A stretch of DNA of 64,000 bases from OLB11 sp041392835 (GCA_041392835.1 JAWKLF010000007.1:56714-120713); one strand, 5' to 3'. Positions 43,006 to 52,563 are shown, numbered from the stretch's first letter. Program-made: numbers and translations. Notes: a model not told the origin generated them from the sequence alone.

Positions 43006-43617
43006 TTGTCCAATACCTTATATATACAAAACTTCGTACGTATTTTCAACAATAAACTGTTTGTAAATAATCGGCTTCTGCTAGAACAAGAAGGTAATAC
43101 AGATGCCTTTGCCAGGGCTTTGTACCAAGATTGCGCTTTGCAATATCCAAAATTTTTTAAAATGGATTTGATGAGCAAAATGGGGCTTGTAGCTTCCTCT
43201 TATATTTTACATGATATGGGAGACATTGATATGTATAAACGATGTTTTATTTTTCAAAACAAAAGTGCTTCTTTGATTGCAGACAAAGCATATGATAATT
43301 CCATAGATACACATCCAAGTCCATTGCTTTTTGTATATACATTACCAAACATAGTCATGGGTGAATTAGCCATTAAATTTCGTTTTAAAGGAGAAAATAC
43401 TTTTTTTGTTCTACCCAATTTTAATGCAGCACAATTGGTTGAATACACAAACATTTTATTTAAACAACAAATAGCACAATACATACTATTAGGCTTTATA
43501 GAAGTAACAGAAACTACTCAAAATATATTATTTGCAAGTTGTTCAGAAAAAAAATCTAACTGCATATTAGACATAGAAGAATTACAATCTATATTTGACA
43601 AAACACATACTAACTAA
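43006..43617 (+). CDS. Ketosynthase-like protein (truncated beta-ketoacyl synthase fold)
   Basis: This 203-residue protein opens LYIQNFVRIFNN, similar to the first strand of ketosynthases in pigment clusters. Its centre (SASLIADKAYDNS, then SPLLFVYTLPNIVMGELAIKF and GENTFFVLP) resembles the thiolase-fold ketoacyl synthases of Bacteroidota aryl-polyene or flexirubin loci. The usual catalytic Cys is not obvious, so it may be a chain-length-factor-like or inactive partner. No ATG lies before codon 54. TTG at 43006, 12 bp after the in-frame TAG of the halogenase, is the only start that keeps the conserved N-terminus, implying translational coupling. Family call is by motif, moderately sure. Confidence 0.65.
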   Translation: MSNTLYIQNFVRIFNNKLFVNNRLLLEQEGNTDAFARALYQDCALQYPKFFKMDLMSKMGLVASSYILHDMGDIDMYKRCFIFQNKSASLIADKAYDNSIDTHPSPLLFVYTLPNIVMGELAIKFRFKGENTFFVLPNFNAAQLVEYTNILFKQQIAQYILLGFIEVTETTQNILFASCSEKKSNCILDIEELQSIFDKTHTN

Positions 43618-43627
43618 AAATATTGAA

Positions 43628-44695
43628 ATGAATACAAAAGCTTTTTTTAATGACAAAAATTATCATGCTTTTACTGCATTAGAAAAGGCCCATTTTCTAT
43701 CTTTTGCGCCTTATGCTTTTCAAGCATCTTTGTGTCTAAGAGATTTTGGCATATTAGATTTTTTATTACAACATCAAGATGGTGTTCAATTTGAAGATAT
43801 AAAACCTAATAGAACATTATCACATTATGCTCTACGTGTATTGGTAGAGGCTGGCATAGGCATAGGCTTAATCATTGAAGAAAACGGAACCTATTTTATT
43901 ACTAAAACTGGTATATTATTTATTACAGATAAAATGGTAAGAGTCAACACAGACTTTATGCAAGATATATGTTATGAAGGCGCTTTTAAACTCAAAGAAA
44001 GCCTACTACATGGCAAACCGGAAGGGCTCCCATTTTTAGGACCATGGAATACGATTTATGAAGGCCTTTCTAAATTGGATGCAAAAAAAACCAAGAGTTG
44101 GTTTGATTTTGACAACTTCTATTCAGACCATGTTTTTGCGTTAGCACTTCCAATTGTATTTAAAAACAATCCAAAAACTATTTTAGATATTGGTGCCAAT
44201 ACTGGAAAATTTAGTATTCATTGTATGCAATACAATCAAGATGTTCAAATGCACCTATTGGATTATGCTGGCCAATTGGCCATGGCAGAAAAAAATATGC
44301 AAGAAAAAAACTTAGATAGATACCAGCTAATACCTCACAATATATTAAATCAACAAACAGCCATTCCGGGTCAATATGATGTAATTTGGATGAGCCAATT
44401 TCTAGATTGTTTTTCTGACGAAGAAATAAAACAAATATTGATAAAATGCAAAGCTGCCTTAAATCCTAATGGTAGAATTTTTATTAATGAAACATTTTGG
44501 GACCAACAAGCACACCATGCTGCAATGTATTCTCTTCAAATGACATCTTTGTATTTTACTACACAAGCCAACGGAAATAGTCAAATGTATGATAGTAGAA
44601 TTTTTATAAAATTGATAGAAGAAGTAGGTTTAACTATAAAACAAGTAAATCACGGTATAGCTACTACACATAGTTTGATTGAAATATCTCTATAA
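43628..44695 (+). CDS. SAM-dependent O-methyltransferase-like protein
   Basis: This 355-residue protein has a helical N-terminal dimerisation-like domain (AFQASLCLRDFGILDFLLQH, LSHYALRVLVEAGIG), typical of plant-type O-methyltransferases. A Rossmann domain follows with TILDIGANTGKFSIHC, DVQMHLLDYAGQLAMAE, YDVIWMSQFLDCFSD and NPNGRIFINETFWD. It starts 10 bp after the ketosynthase-like stop at ATG 43628 and probably methylates the cassette's product. The longer reading to 43595 overlaps the upstream gene. Confidence 0.85.
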   Translation: MNTKAFFNDKNYHAFTALEKAHFLSFAPYAFQASLCLRDFGILDFLLQHQDGVQFEDIKPNRTLSHYALRVLVEAGIGIGLIIEENGTYFITKTGILFITDKMVRVNTDFMQDICYEGAFKLKESLLHGKPEGLPFLGPWNTIYEGLSKLDAKKTKSWFDFDNFYSDHVFALALPIVFKNNPKTILDIGANTGKFSIHCMQYNQDVQMHLLDYAGQLAMAEKNMQEKNLDRYQLIPHNILNQQTAIPGQYDVIWMSQFLDCFSDEEIKQILIKCKAALNPNGRIFINETFWDQQAHHAAMYSLQMTSLYFTTQANGNSQMYDSRIFIKLIEEVGLTIKQVNHGIATTHSLIEISL

Positions 44696-44760
44696 AGTTC
44701 TATCGAATTTTTTTTGTATATTTCCATAAATTTTTTACTTAACTCTAAATTTATAATTAA

Positions 44761-46740
44761 ATGAAAGAATTTATTTCTTCAACACTGCTTTTAGCTTATT
44801 GTATGTGTAGTGTGGCCCAAAGTCCTGGAGGCATAGGCACTACTAACCTTACAGCTTGGTTCAATCCAGACAACCTTGTGCCTGGATTTGTAACAAACTG
44901 GCCTTCTACCTATCCTAGCAATGCTTCTACGCTAAATCTTATAGACACTGTGGCCCCATATCCGAGTGCTACTAATCAGCCTACCAATCATATATCAAAT
45001 TACAACAATACCATAAGTTTTAAAGGCAATTCTACGACTGCACCAATGGCCCTACAACTATTAGGCACTTATAATTTTCTTGACAATAATTTAAGTACCT
45101 CGCAAGGCACACTATTTGCTGTATATTATACAGAAGATTTGAATATAGCCCAACATGTAGTTGACTATAGAGAAAGTGGAGGCGATGCTATACAACTTAG
45201 AGGTTTAAGTACTACTACATCAAGGATTGCTATTGGTTCAGGTTCTACCTCTACAAACTGCACAAGAGACTATACAGAAAATACAAGACCTATGCTTTTT
45301 TCATATAGTGGCAATAGATCTACCTCTTCCAGTATGAAATGTAGAATACGCTCGCTAGATTGGAGCAATAATCCAGTAGCATCTTCGGCTAGTACAGCTG
45401 CAAAACTTGGATTAACAGTAGGAGCCCGTAATAATACAAATGGCAATTATTTAGGCGTAAACCAATCCTATATTTCTGAAATTATATTTTTCAATACCGA
45501 TTTATCACTTAATGATAATATACGAGTAGAAAGCTACTTAGGTATTAAGTACGGAATCACATTAGATCCAACAGCTACTTCGGCTGGGAAATACGCCTCT
45601 TCTCTTGGCACCTATGTATGGGATGCAAGCTTGACCCCAAGCTATCACAATGATGTAATAGGTATTGCTAGAGATGACATTTCACTTCTAAATCAAAAAC
45701 AATCGCATAGTTTTGATGATTCAACAAGACTTTATTTAAGCAGTTTAGCCTTATCAAATATTGATAATATTGGCTTATTTTCAAACGATATAGCATTTTT
45801 AATGGTAGGACACAATGGTGGCTTAAATGAGGAAACAGCAAGCGCTACAGCTGAAATTCCAAGCGGACAAAATATTATATCGCGTATAGAACGCGAATGG
45901 AGAGTGAGCAATACAAATATGAATGAATCGTATAGCTTTGATTTTACATTAAAATCTTTAACTAATTTAACGACCAATCCTTCTGAACTTTGCATTCTAG
46001 TAGATGACGATGGAGATTTTACAAATGCTACGGTTTATCAAGCCGGATTAACATTTAGCATTAATACAACTGAAATTACAGTTTCTGGTATTAACACTAT
46101 ACATATCCCTGTAAATAGTACAAAATATATAACACTGGCAACAATTAATAATACAGCACCTCAAGCAAATTTAAATTTGAGCACTTTTCTCCAAGGATAT
46201 TACATTGGCTCTTCAAGTATGCAAAGTGTACTTTTGAACCAAGGTGTAAGTGGAGCAGTAAGCACTGAAACCGATGATATAGATGTATCATTGATGAACG
46301 CTACGAGTCCATATGCTATGGCTTATACATTTACTGGCACATTGCAAACAGATGGCACTATACTTTGTACTTTCCCTGCTGCAGCTATTGGCAATAGTTA
46401 TTACATAAAAGTAAATCATAGAAATACAATTGAAACTTGGAGTGCTTTACCTGTAACCATTTCTTCTTCTACTAGTTATAACTTTACATCTGCATCTACC
46501 CAAGCATATGGTAGCAATACTATAGAAGTAGAAACTGGAGTATGGGCATCCTATACAGGCGATGAAAATCAAGATGGATTTATAGATATTTTTGACTTCT
46601 TAGATTGGGACACTGATAATCAAAACTTTATTTCTGGCTATTATGCTACAGATTTTAATGGCGATGGATTTATAGATATTTTTGACTTCTTGATATGGGA
46701 TCCTAATAATCAGAATTTTGTTGGAATAATAACACCCTAA
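44761..46740 (+). CDS. Secreted protein with LamG/DUF8202-like region and dockerin-like C-module
   Basis: This 659-residue protein has a signal peptide (FISSTLLLAYCMCSVAQ). A LamG/concanavalin-like domain follows from about 25 to 270 (TAWFNPDNLVPG, SEIIFFNTDLS). The DUF8202-type block comes next, with SYLGIKYGITL, HNDVIGIARDD and ISRIEREWRVSN. The last 190 residues are the shared C-module: NLSTFLQGYYIG, NHRNTIETWS, TQAYGSNTIEVE, then two calcium-loop repeats (GDENQDGFIDIFDFLDWD, FNGDGFIDIFDFLIWD) and NQNFVG. No T9SS-type C-terminal domain is present. A strong terminator follows at 46753. Confidence 0.85.
   Translation: MKEFISSTLLLAYCMCSVAQSPGGIGTTNLTAWFNPDNLVPGFVTNWPSTYPSNASTLNLIDTVAPYPSATNQPTNHISNYNNTISFKGNSTTAPMALQLLGTYNFLDNNLSTSQGTLFAVYYTEDLNIAQHVVDYRESGGDAIQLRGLSTTTSRIAIGSGSTSTNCTRDYTENTRPMLFSYSGNRSTSSSMKCRIRSLDWSNNPVASSASTAAKLGLTVGARNNTNGNYLGVNQSYISEIIFFNTDLSLNDNIRVESYLGIKYGITLDPTATSAGKYASSLGTYVWDASLTPSYHNDVIGIARDDISLLNQKQSHSFDDSTRLYLSSLALSNIDNIGLFSNDIAFLMVGHNGGLNEETASATAEIPSGQNIISRIEREWRVSNTNMNESYSFDFTLKSLTNLTTNPSELCILVDDDGDFTNATVYQAGLTFSINTTEITVSGINTIHIPVNSTKYITLATINNTAPQANLNLSTFLQGYYIGSSSMQSVLLNQGVSGAVSTETDDIDVSLMNATSPYAMAYTFTGTLQTDGTILCTFPAAAIGNSYYIKVNHRNTIETWSALPVTISSSTSYNFTSASTQAYGSNTIEVETGVWASYTGDENQDGFIDIFDFLDWDTDNQNFISGYYATDFNGDGFIDIFDFLIWDPNNQNFVGIITP
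46168..46740 (+). repeat. Shared C-terminal module, copy 1
   Basis: Codes for about 190 residues shared with 48664-49235, 51925-52488 and 53266-53834. It comprises a FLQGYY beta-rich half and two Asp-x-Asn-x-Asp-type loops. Confidence 0.85.
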
Positions 46741-46752
46741 TGTATATATATT

Positions 46753-46795
46753 AAAAAAGATGCCGCTCAGCTAAAGCTGAGCGGCATCTTTTTTT
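46753..46795 (+). terminator. Strong Rho-independent terminator
   Basis: GATGCCGCTCAGC and GCTGAGCGGCATC form a perfect 13 bp stem with a TAAA loop, flanked by an A-run and a T-run, 12 bp after the stop at 46740. It works in both directions by sequence. Confidence 0.95.
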
Positions 46796-46825
46796 GACAC
46801 CTCATAAATTATAACTTAGATAACT

Positions 46826-46833
46826 TATTTTTG
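46826..46833 (+). promoter_or_regulatory. -7 promoter box
   Basis: TATTTTTG matches TAnnTTTG, 20 bp before the GTG start at 46854. Confidence 0.5.
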
Positions 46834-46853
46834 ATTACAAAATAACATACTGA

Positions 46854-49235
46854 GTGAAAAAAATTTGGACGCTATTTGCTTTTCTATGTAGCAACTTATA
46901 TTTATATGCACAAATACCAAGCGGATATTATAACAACGCCACAGGTACAGGATTTATATTAAAAACCCAACTATATAACATCATTAAAGGCCATACTAAT
47001 AATGGCTATGCTGCATTGTGGACAACTTATGCTACTTCCGATAGAGATAATCAATATGAAAATGACAATACTATTTTGGATTTGTATTCCGAAAACCCAA
47101 CAGGACCAGACTCTATAACTTTCATCTATGGTAGTGACCAATGTGGTAGTTATAATGTGCAAGGCGATTGTTATAATAGAGAACATATCATACCACAATC
47201 CGTATTTAATTCTAATACTCCTATGGTTTCAGATGCCCATTTTATCATTCCTGTAGATGGATATGTAAACAATGAAAGGGCAAACTACCCACATGGCAAT
47301 GTATCAACAGTGAGTTGGACATCTTTGAATGGAAGTAAGTTAGGCGCAAGTGCTATTTTAGGATATGTGGGTACCGTATTTGAGCCTATAGACGAATTTA
47401 AAGGCGATATAGCTCGTATGTATTTTTACTTTGCTACTCGATATGAAAATGTAGTTTCTAATTATACAAGCTATCCTATGTTTAATGGTTCAAGCGATAC
47501 TGTTTTTAAAACAGCTTTTTTGAATATGCTAATCAATTGGCATCATCAGGACCCAGTTAGTGCAAGAGAAATAACCCGAAATAATGCTATCTATTTGAAA
47601 CAAAACAATAGAAACCCTTTTATAGATCATCCTGAGTATGTAGATTTTATATGGAATAATACCTCAAGTCCAACTAACCAGACTATTACTTTCAATTCAT
47701 TGCCTAACGTTATGATAGGAAGCCCAAATTTCTTGCTTAATGCTACTGCAAGCTCTGGACTACCAGTTAGCTATTCAAGCTCAGACACCAATGTGGTAAA
47801 AATTTCAGGTAATTTAGTTTCTATTATTGGATTAGGCACAACTACTATTACAGCTACACAAAACGGAAACGCAAATTATACAGCTGCAAATCCTGTAAAT
47901 CAAAATTTGACGGTTATCAATTCCGTTATTGCTGCTTGGGATTTTAATGCCCTTACTGGTGGATTAGGAAATTTTGGAATCAGCCCCTACCCTTCTTCAT
48001 ATACAGCATCTAATGTTATGGTTAGTGGTTTGATTAGAGGAGCAGGCATAGGTACTCCTACCAATAGCACAAGTGCTGCTAGAGCATGGGGAGGTACTGT
48101 AAATACAGCTTCAGCAAGTAGTGCAAGCAATACTAACACTTCTATTTCAATTGTCTTGCAAGCCAATTCGGATTATGCAATGAGTATTACAAGCATTAAT
48201 CCATTTGATTATAGACGTTCAAATACGGGAGCTACACAAGGTCTTCTTCAGTATAGTATAGATGGTTCTCCATATGATAGTATAGCAGCAGTAAGTTTTA
48301 CGAGCAGTGCATCTTCAGGTGCATCTATAGGAATAATTGATTTATCTTCTATAGCTGCTTTACAAAACATACATGCTTCCAAACAAATTCAAATTAGACT
48401 TTTACTTTTTGGTGGCACAGGCGGAACTTTTTATTTATATGACAAATCTGTTAGTACTGCATTTGACTTTGGCATAACTGGTACTTTGTTTCCATGTTCT
48501 CCTTCTAATACATTTACAAGTGAAAGTATATTGCAAAATGCAACTCCTTATATATGGTATGGGCAAAGTTTAACTACATCTGGAACCTATACTACAACAC
48601 TTATTAATTCGCAAGGTTGCGATTCTATATTAACATTGGACTTAACAGTTCTACCAAACAATGCAACATTAAATCTTAAAGCCTACTTGCAAGGATACTT
48701 TTTATCAAATGCAAGCATGAATACTGTTTTATATAATCAAAATCAAAGTGCCAATACGCTCCTTTGCGATACCATCCAAGTTGAATTACACAACGATTAT
48801 AGCCCATATAACATAGCCTACAGTACACAAGGTATTTTACAAACAAATGGTTTAGTCTTATTAAATCTCCCTTCGAGTGTTATTGGAAATACATTTTATG
48901 TAGCTATTAAACATAGAAATAGTATAGAAACATGGAGTTTCTTTCCTGTAAACTTTACTGCAAATTCAGACTATGATTTTACAAATTCGGCTACAAAAGC
49001 TTATGGTGCCAATCAAATAGAAACAGATATAGGACAATGGGCATTATACACGGGCGATATAAATCAAGATGGAGCCATTGATATTTTTGATTTTTTAGAA
49101 TGGGATAACGATAACCAAAATTTTTATAGTGGCTATTTTGCAACAGATTTGAATGGTGATGCAAGTATAGACATTTTCGATTTTTTAATTTGGGATCCCA
49201 ACAATCAAAATTTTATTGGCATTACTATACCATAA
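46854..49235 (+). CDS. Secreted endonuclease I with Ig-like domain and dockerin-like C-module
   Basis: This 793-residue protein has a signal peptide (IWTLFAFLCSNLYLYAQ). The endonuclease I domain runs from about 25 to 265, with DCYNREHIIPQSVF (His and neighbours of the active site), DAHFIIPVDGYVNNERAN, FKGDIARMYFYFATRYE and WHHQDPVSAREITRNNAIY. A Big_2-like Ig domain (about 277-352), a beta-rich domain (about 360-545) and a SGTYTTTLINSQGCDSIL block follow. The shared C-module begins about 604 and ends NNQNFIGITIP. It should digest extracellular DNA. It starts with GTG at 46854, the only start before the signal peptide. Confidence 0.9.
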   Translation: MKKIWTLFAFLCSNLYLYAQIPSGYYNNATGTGFILKTQLYNIIKGHTNNGYAALWTTYATSDRDNQYENDNTILDLYSENPTGPDSITFIYGSDQCGSYNVQGDCYNREHIIPQSVFNSNTPMVSDAHFIIPVDGYVNNERANYPHGNVSTVSWTSLNGSKLGASAILGYVGTVFEPIDEFKGDIARMYFYFATRYENVVSNYTSYPMFNGSSDTVFKTAFLNMLINWHHQDPVSAREITRNNAIYLKQNNRNPFIDHPEYVDFIWNNTSSPTNQTITFNSLPNVMIGSPNFLLNATASSGLPVSYSSSDTNVVKISGNLVSIIGLGTTTITATQNGNANYTAANPVNQNLTVINSVIAAWDFNALTGGLGNFGISPYPSSYTASNVMVSGLIRGAGIGTPTNSTSAARAWGGTVNTASASSASNTNTSISIVLQANSDYAMSITSINPFDYRRSNTGATQGLLQYSIDGSPYDSIAAVSFTSSASSGASIGIIDLSSIAALQNIHASKQIQIRLLLFGGTGGTFYLYDKSVSTAFDFGITGTLFPCSPSNTFTSESILQNATPYIWYGQSLTTSGTYTTTLINSQGCDSILTLDLTVLPNNATLNLKAYLQGYFLSNASMNTVLYNQNQSANTLLCDTIQVELHNDYSPYNIAYSTQGILQTNGLVLLNLPSSVIGNTFYVAIKHRNSIETWSFFPVNFTANSDYDFTNSATKAYGANQIETDIGQWALYTGDINQDGAIDIFDFLEWDNDNQNFYSGYFATDLNGDASIDIFDFLIWDPNNQNFIGITIP
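48664..49235 (+). repeat. Shared C-terminal module, copy 2
   Basis: Codes for LNLKAYLQGYF, KHRNSIETWS, TKAYGANQIE, DINQDGAIDIFDFLEWD and LNGDASIDIFDFLIWD, in the same order as the other three copies. Confidence 0.85.
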
Positions 49236-49327
49236 GTATTTTTTTATTACATAGTCTCATAGACATTTTTTTTGGACCCTCTACTGAATATACTGATTAC
49301 TTTTTCAGATTTACAATAAAATTGAAA

Positions 49328-49351
49328 TATACCCAATTGGGTGTATTTTTT
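49328..49351 (+). terminator. Hairpin with T-run, probable terminator
   Basis: ATACCCAA pairs with TTGGGTGTAT followed by six T residues, between the nuclease gene and the next promoter. It is 90 bp from the stop, so it could also be a regulatory hairpin. Confidence 0.5.
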
Positions 49352-49367
49352 GGATAGCCACGCTTTC

Positions 49368-49375
49368 TACTTTTG
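49368..49375 (+). promoter_or_regulatory. -7 promoter box
   Basis: TACTTTTG matches TAnnTTTG, 25 bp before ATG 49401. Confidence 0.55.
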
Positions 49376-49400
49376 TATAAATAAAAAAAATCTTTTTACT

Positions 49401-50417
49401 ATGAAACAGAAAATTCTTTTAATTGCCATGCTTTTTATAGCCTTTCAAACAAGAGCTATAACATTAACTCTCAATAATGCTAACCCTAGTGCGGGTCAGT
49501 ATAACACTTGGGCTACAGTATTAGCTGCTGCTACTGATGGAGACACTATACTTGTACATGGAAGTACAAACAATTATTATTCTATGAATGTAAATAAAAA
49601 ACTAACCATCATTGGTCCGGGACACAACCCTACGGATAAACAAAACGCACAAAAAGCGTTTTGTGATAATATACTTTTTTCTACAGGTAGTAATGGCTCT
49701 AAAGTAATTGGCATGGAAGCATCAAACATGCAGTGCTATTCTACAAATGTGGATTCTATTTCAATTTTATTATGTAAAATAAACGATGCTGTTTATTTTA
49801 CTTATGGCTCTGCTAACTTTTGGTTGATAGAAGGTTGCGTATTTACGAATACTGGTCAATGTATTCGAGGTCAAGGTCAATCAGTAGGCGACCTAATATG
49901 TAGAAATAATATTTTTAATGGTATTATCACAGCATTTAATGGCACGTACATAGGTTATAATTATTTTAATAATAATATATTTTTAGCCAATACAGCAAAC
50001 ACATTTACGTACTGTAATTATTTTTATATCAACAATAATATATTTTACAGAAGTGGATTTCAAGACTATGGAAATAGTGGTCTAATTTTTAATAAAAACT
50101 GTAGTTATCAATGTCTTTCAAGCAATTCGTTTCCCAACGGAAACAACTATGAAAACGTGAATCCATTATTTGAAACAACAATAGGAACTGGTGCATACTT
50201 TAGTTATAATACCAATTATCATCTTCAAGCTACATCACCACTACTTAATGCAGGAAGTGATGGAACTAATCTTGGCGTATATGGAGGAAGTGGCGACTTT
50301 GACCAAAAAGGTGTTCCTCACAATCCATATATCAAAACATTTACGATAACTGGATCTACATCCGTCAATGCTGGCGACCCTATTCAAATTTATATCAAAG
50401 CAAAGGTGAGAAATTAA
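49401..50417 (+). CDS. Secreted right-handed beta-helix protein
   Basis: This 338-residue protein has a signal peptide (LLIAMLFIAFQTRA). It reads ITLTLNNANPSAGQYNTWATVLAAATDGDTILVHG, then KLTIIGPGHN, then runs of short Asn-rich strands (NNIFNGI, YNYFNNNIF, YINNNIFY) typical of a parallel beta-helix with Asn ladders. The end (FTITGSTSVNAGDPIQIYIKAKVRN) resembles the closing strand seen in related Bacteroidota proteins. The function is unknown; binding or processing of glycans is common for this fold. The longer frame to 49341 lacks a signal peptide. It lies 31 bp before the next gene, so the two are an operon. Confidence 0.8.
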   Translation: MKQKILLIAMLFIAFQTRAITLTLNNANPSAGQYNTWATVLAAATDGDTILVHGSTNNYYSMNVNKKLTIIGPGHNPTDKQNAQKAFCDNILFSTGSNGSKVIGMEASNMQCYSTNVDSISILLCKINDAVYFTYGSANFWLIEGCVFTNTGQCIRGQGQSVGDLICRNNIFNGIITAFNGTYIGYNYFNNNIFLANTANTFTYCNYFYINNNIFYRSGFQDYGNSGLIFNKNCSYQCLSSNSFPNGNNYENVNPLFETTIGTGAYFSYNTNYHLQATSPLLNAGSDGTNLGVYGGSGDFDQKGVPHNPYIKTFTITGSTSVNAGDPIQIYIKAKVRN

Positions 50418-50448
50418 TTCATTTTGTAAACCTCTAAATAGTTACATC

Positions 50449-52488
50449 ATGAAAAATAATAAAAACCTAAAATGGCTTTTGCTTATTCTAACACATTTTT
50501 GCTTTGTAAGTGCTGAAGCTCAATTAAATGTTGGCGAAGTATTTTTTGATTCAGACCCTGGTGTTGGAAATGGGATACCAATTACAATACAACAAGTAGA
50601 AAGCGGCTACGAGTACGATTCCACCATATCAATTAGTTCCATAGCTACACCTCTTGGCATGGGACCTGGCTTACACAATCTCTATGTTCGATATGCCAAT
50701 TACAACAGTGCTAATACTTATGAATGGAGTCAATATGAAGTATTTCCATTTTTTGTTAATGCGTCATCGGGCAATAATTTTATAAAAGCAGAATATTTCT
50801 TTGATACAGACCCTGGCATAGAAAACGGAATATCCATTTTATTAAATGGCAATCCAGATAGCGTTGACTTTTCAGGGAATATTTCAACCAATGGATTAGA
50901 ACCCGGTGCACATATGTTACATATAAGAGTTCAGTCGGCAACTGGTTTTTGGAGTATTTATGAAAGCAAAAAAATATTTATAAATAATTCAAATGGCTCT
51001 AATATTGTTGAAGCCGAGTACTTTTTTGATACAGACCCTGGTATAGGAAATGGTGTCAGCATAAGCATTTCAGGTAATGCTGATAGCAGCATTCTTATAG
51101 GAAATGTAAATACCACTGGACTTTCATATGGAGAACATCTATTGTATATAAGAACTAAATCAATTTTGGGAGAATGGAGTCATTATGAAAAACAAAAAAT
51201 AAAAATTGAATCCAATGGGAATCTCGTAGAAAAAGTGGAATACTTTTTTGACACAGACCCTGGCATAGGAAATGGAATGGCCTTGACGATGGCAGCAAAT
51301 GGTGATACTGCAATATTTAATGGAAATATTCAAACTACGGGTTTATCAAGTGGTACACACACACTTTATATCAGAAGTATGGATATTGAAGGGCATTGGG
51401 GTTTGTATGAAAAACAAAAATTTCAAATTTTATCTGAGGCTACTATGGCTGAATACTTTTTTGATACAGACCCGGGCATAGGAAACGGAACTGCCTTTAC
51501 CCTGTCTTCAAGTGGTGATGGAGTTTCAGAGTTTTCAGGAGCTATCAATACCTACCCAAACTTATCGTATGGGCCACATAAACTTTATGTAAGAAGCAAA
51601 GACAATATAGGTCAATGGGGACTATATGATAGTTTATCAATTTTTATAAATTGTAAAAATCCTGGCCTACCTACTATCACCCAAACCACAGGATTTAATG
51701 CATGTGGCGAACAAGGAATTATACTAAGTACTACTAGCGATTCTTTATACGATGCAGCATATTGGAACTGGTACACTGGCTCTTGTGGAGCAACCTTAAT
51801 AGATACAGGACTTAGTATTTTTGTTAAGCCTACAGATACCACTACTTATTTTATAAAAGGTGAAGGTGGATGTGTTATGAATGCCCCATGCTCTAATGTA
51901 CAAGTAAACTTCAACCCAAGTGGATTGCTTGATTTAAAATTATATCTTCAAGGATATTATATAGGGAGCAATGAATTGAATACAACACTTTGGAATCAAA
52001 ATCAATTAACTTGCTTAGATGTTTGCGATACCATTATAGTAGAGTTACACAATGCAATTGATTATTCTTTAGAAGCTTCCCAAAAAGTAATTCTAAAAAC
52101 AAATGGTCAAGCACGATGTCAATTTGAATCTAATTTAGGTTTATACTTCTTAGTTATTAAACATAGAAACAATATAGAAACATGGAGTATGAATCCTATA
52201 TTACTCAATAATGAAATGAGTAGTTATGATTTTAGCACTGCAAATACTCAGGCATATGGTTCTAATCAAATAGAAGTGTCGTCAAATGTTTGGGCATTAT
52301 ATTCTGGCGACTTAAATCAAGATGGCATTATCGATATTTTTGATTACTTAGATTGGGATGTAGATAATAAAAACTTTGCTGCTGGCTACTATGCATCAGA
52401 TATCAATGGCGATGGCTCTGTAGATATTTTTGATTTCTTAATTTGGGACCCAAACAATCAGAATTTTATAGGCACAATAATACCTTAA
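50449..52488 (+). CDS. Secreted protein with FFDTDPG repeats and dockerin-like C-module
   Basis: This 679-residue protein has a signal peptide (LLLILTHFCFVSAEAQ). Five tandem beta-sandwich-like units of about 70-83 residues follow, four opening EYFFDTDPGIGNG or a close variant. The typical content is GLxxGxHxLYIR and a closing GxWxxYE-K block. Units start at codons near 50537, 50788, 51012, 51235 and 51447. A short Cys-containing segment (about 400-480) leads to the shared C-module (LDLKLYLQGYYIG, KHRNNIETWS, LNQDGIIDIFDYLDWD, INGDGSVDIFDFLIWD). No enzyme motif is seen; a structural or adhesive role is likely. Confidence 0.85.
   Translation: MKNNKNLKWLLLILTHFCFVSAEAQLNVGEVFFDSDPGVGNGIPITIQQVESGYEYDSTISISSIATPLGMGPGLHNLYVRYANYNSANTYEWSQYEVFPFFVNASSGNNFIKAEYFFDTDPGIENGISILLNGNPDSVDFSGNISTNGLEPGAHMLHIRVQSATGFWSIYESKKIFINNSNGSNIVEAEYFFDTDPGIGNGVSISISGNADSSILIGNVNTTGLSYGEHLLYIRTKSILGEWSHYEKQKIKIESNGNLVEKVEYFFDTDPGIGNGMALTMAANGDTAIFNGNIQTTGLSSGTHTLYIRSMDIEGHWGLYEKQKFQILSEATMAEYFFDTDPGIGNGTAFTLSSSGDGVSEFSGAINTYPNLSYGPHKLYVRSKDNIGQWGLYDSLSIFINCKNPGLPTITQTTGFNACGEQGIILSTTSDSLYDAAYWNWYTGSCGATLIDTGLSIFVKPTDTTTYFIKGEGGCVMNAPCSNVQVNFNPSGLLDLKLYLQGYYIGSNELNTTLWNQNQLTCLDVCDTIIVELHNAIDYSLEASQKVILKTNGQARCQFESNLGLYFLVIKHRNNIETWSMNPILLNNEMSSYDFSTANTQAYGSNQIEVSSNVWALYSGDLNQDGIIDIFDYLDWDVDNKNFAAGYYASDINGDGSVDIFDFLIWDPNNQNFIGTIIP
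50537..51650 (+). repeat. Tandem FFDTDPG-coding repeats
   Basis: Five in-frame units of roughly 210-250 bp, each opening with a TTTTTTGATACAGACCCTGG-like stretch. Units three to five are the most alike. Confidence 0.85.
51925..52488 (+). repeat. Shared C-terminal module, copy 3
   Basis: Same order of motifs as copies 1, 2 and 4. The first loop has IFDYLDWD in place of IFDFLxWD. Confidence 0.85.
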
Positions 52489-52563
52489 AAACGATGTTCA
52501 ACTATTTTTTTGAGCATATCTAAAAAGGTTTTTAAACTGCTTAAGTTTTAGTATTTGAAAATT

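Noticed and set aside
46753..46795. Perfect hairpin considered as an integron-type recombination site
   Set aside because: Short loop, flanking A- and T-runs and position 12 bp after a stop fit a terminator; no integrase is present.
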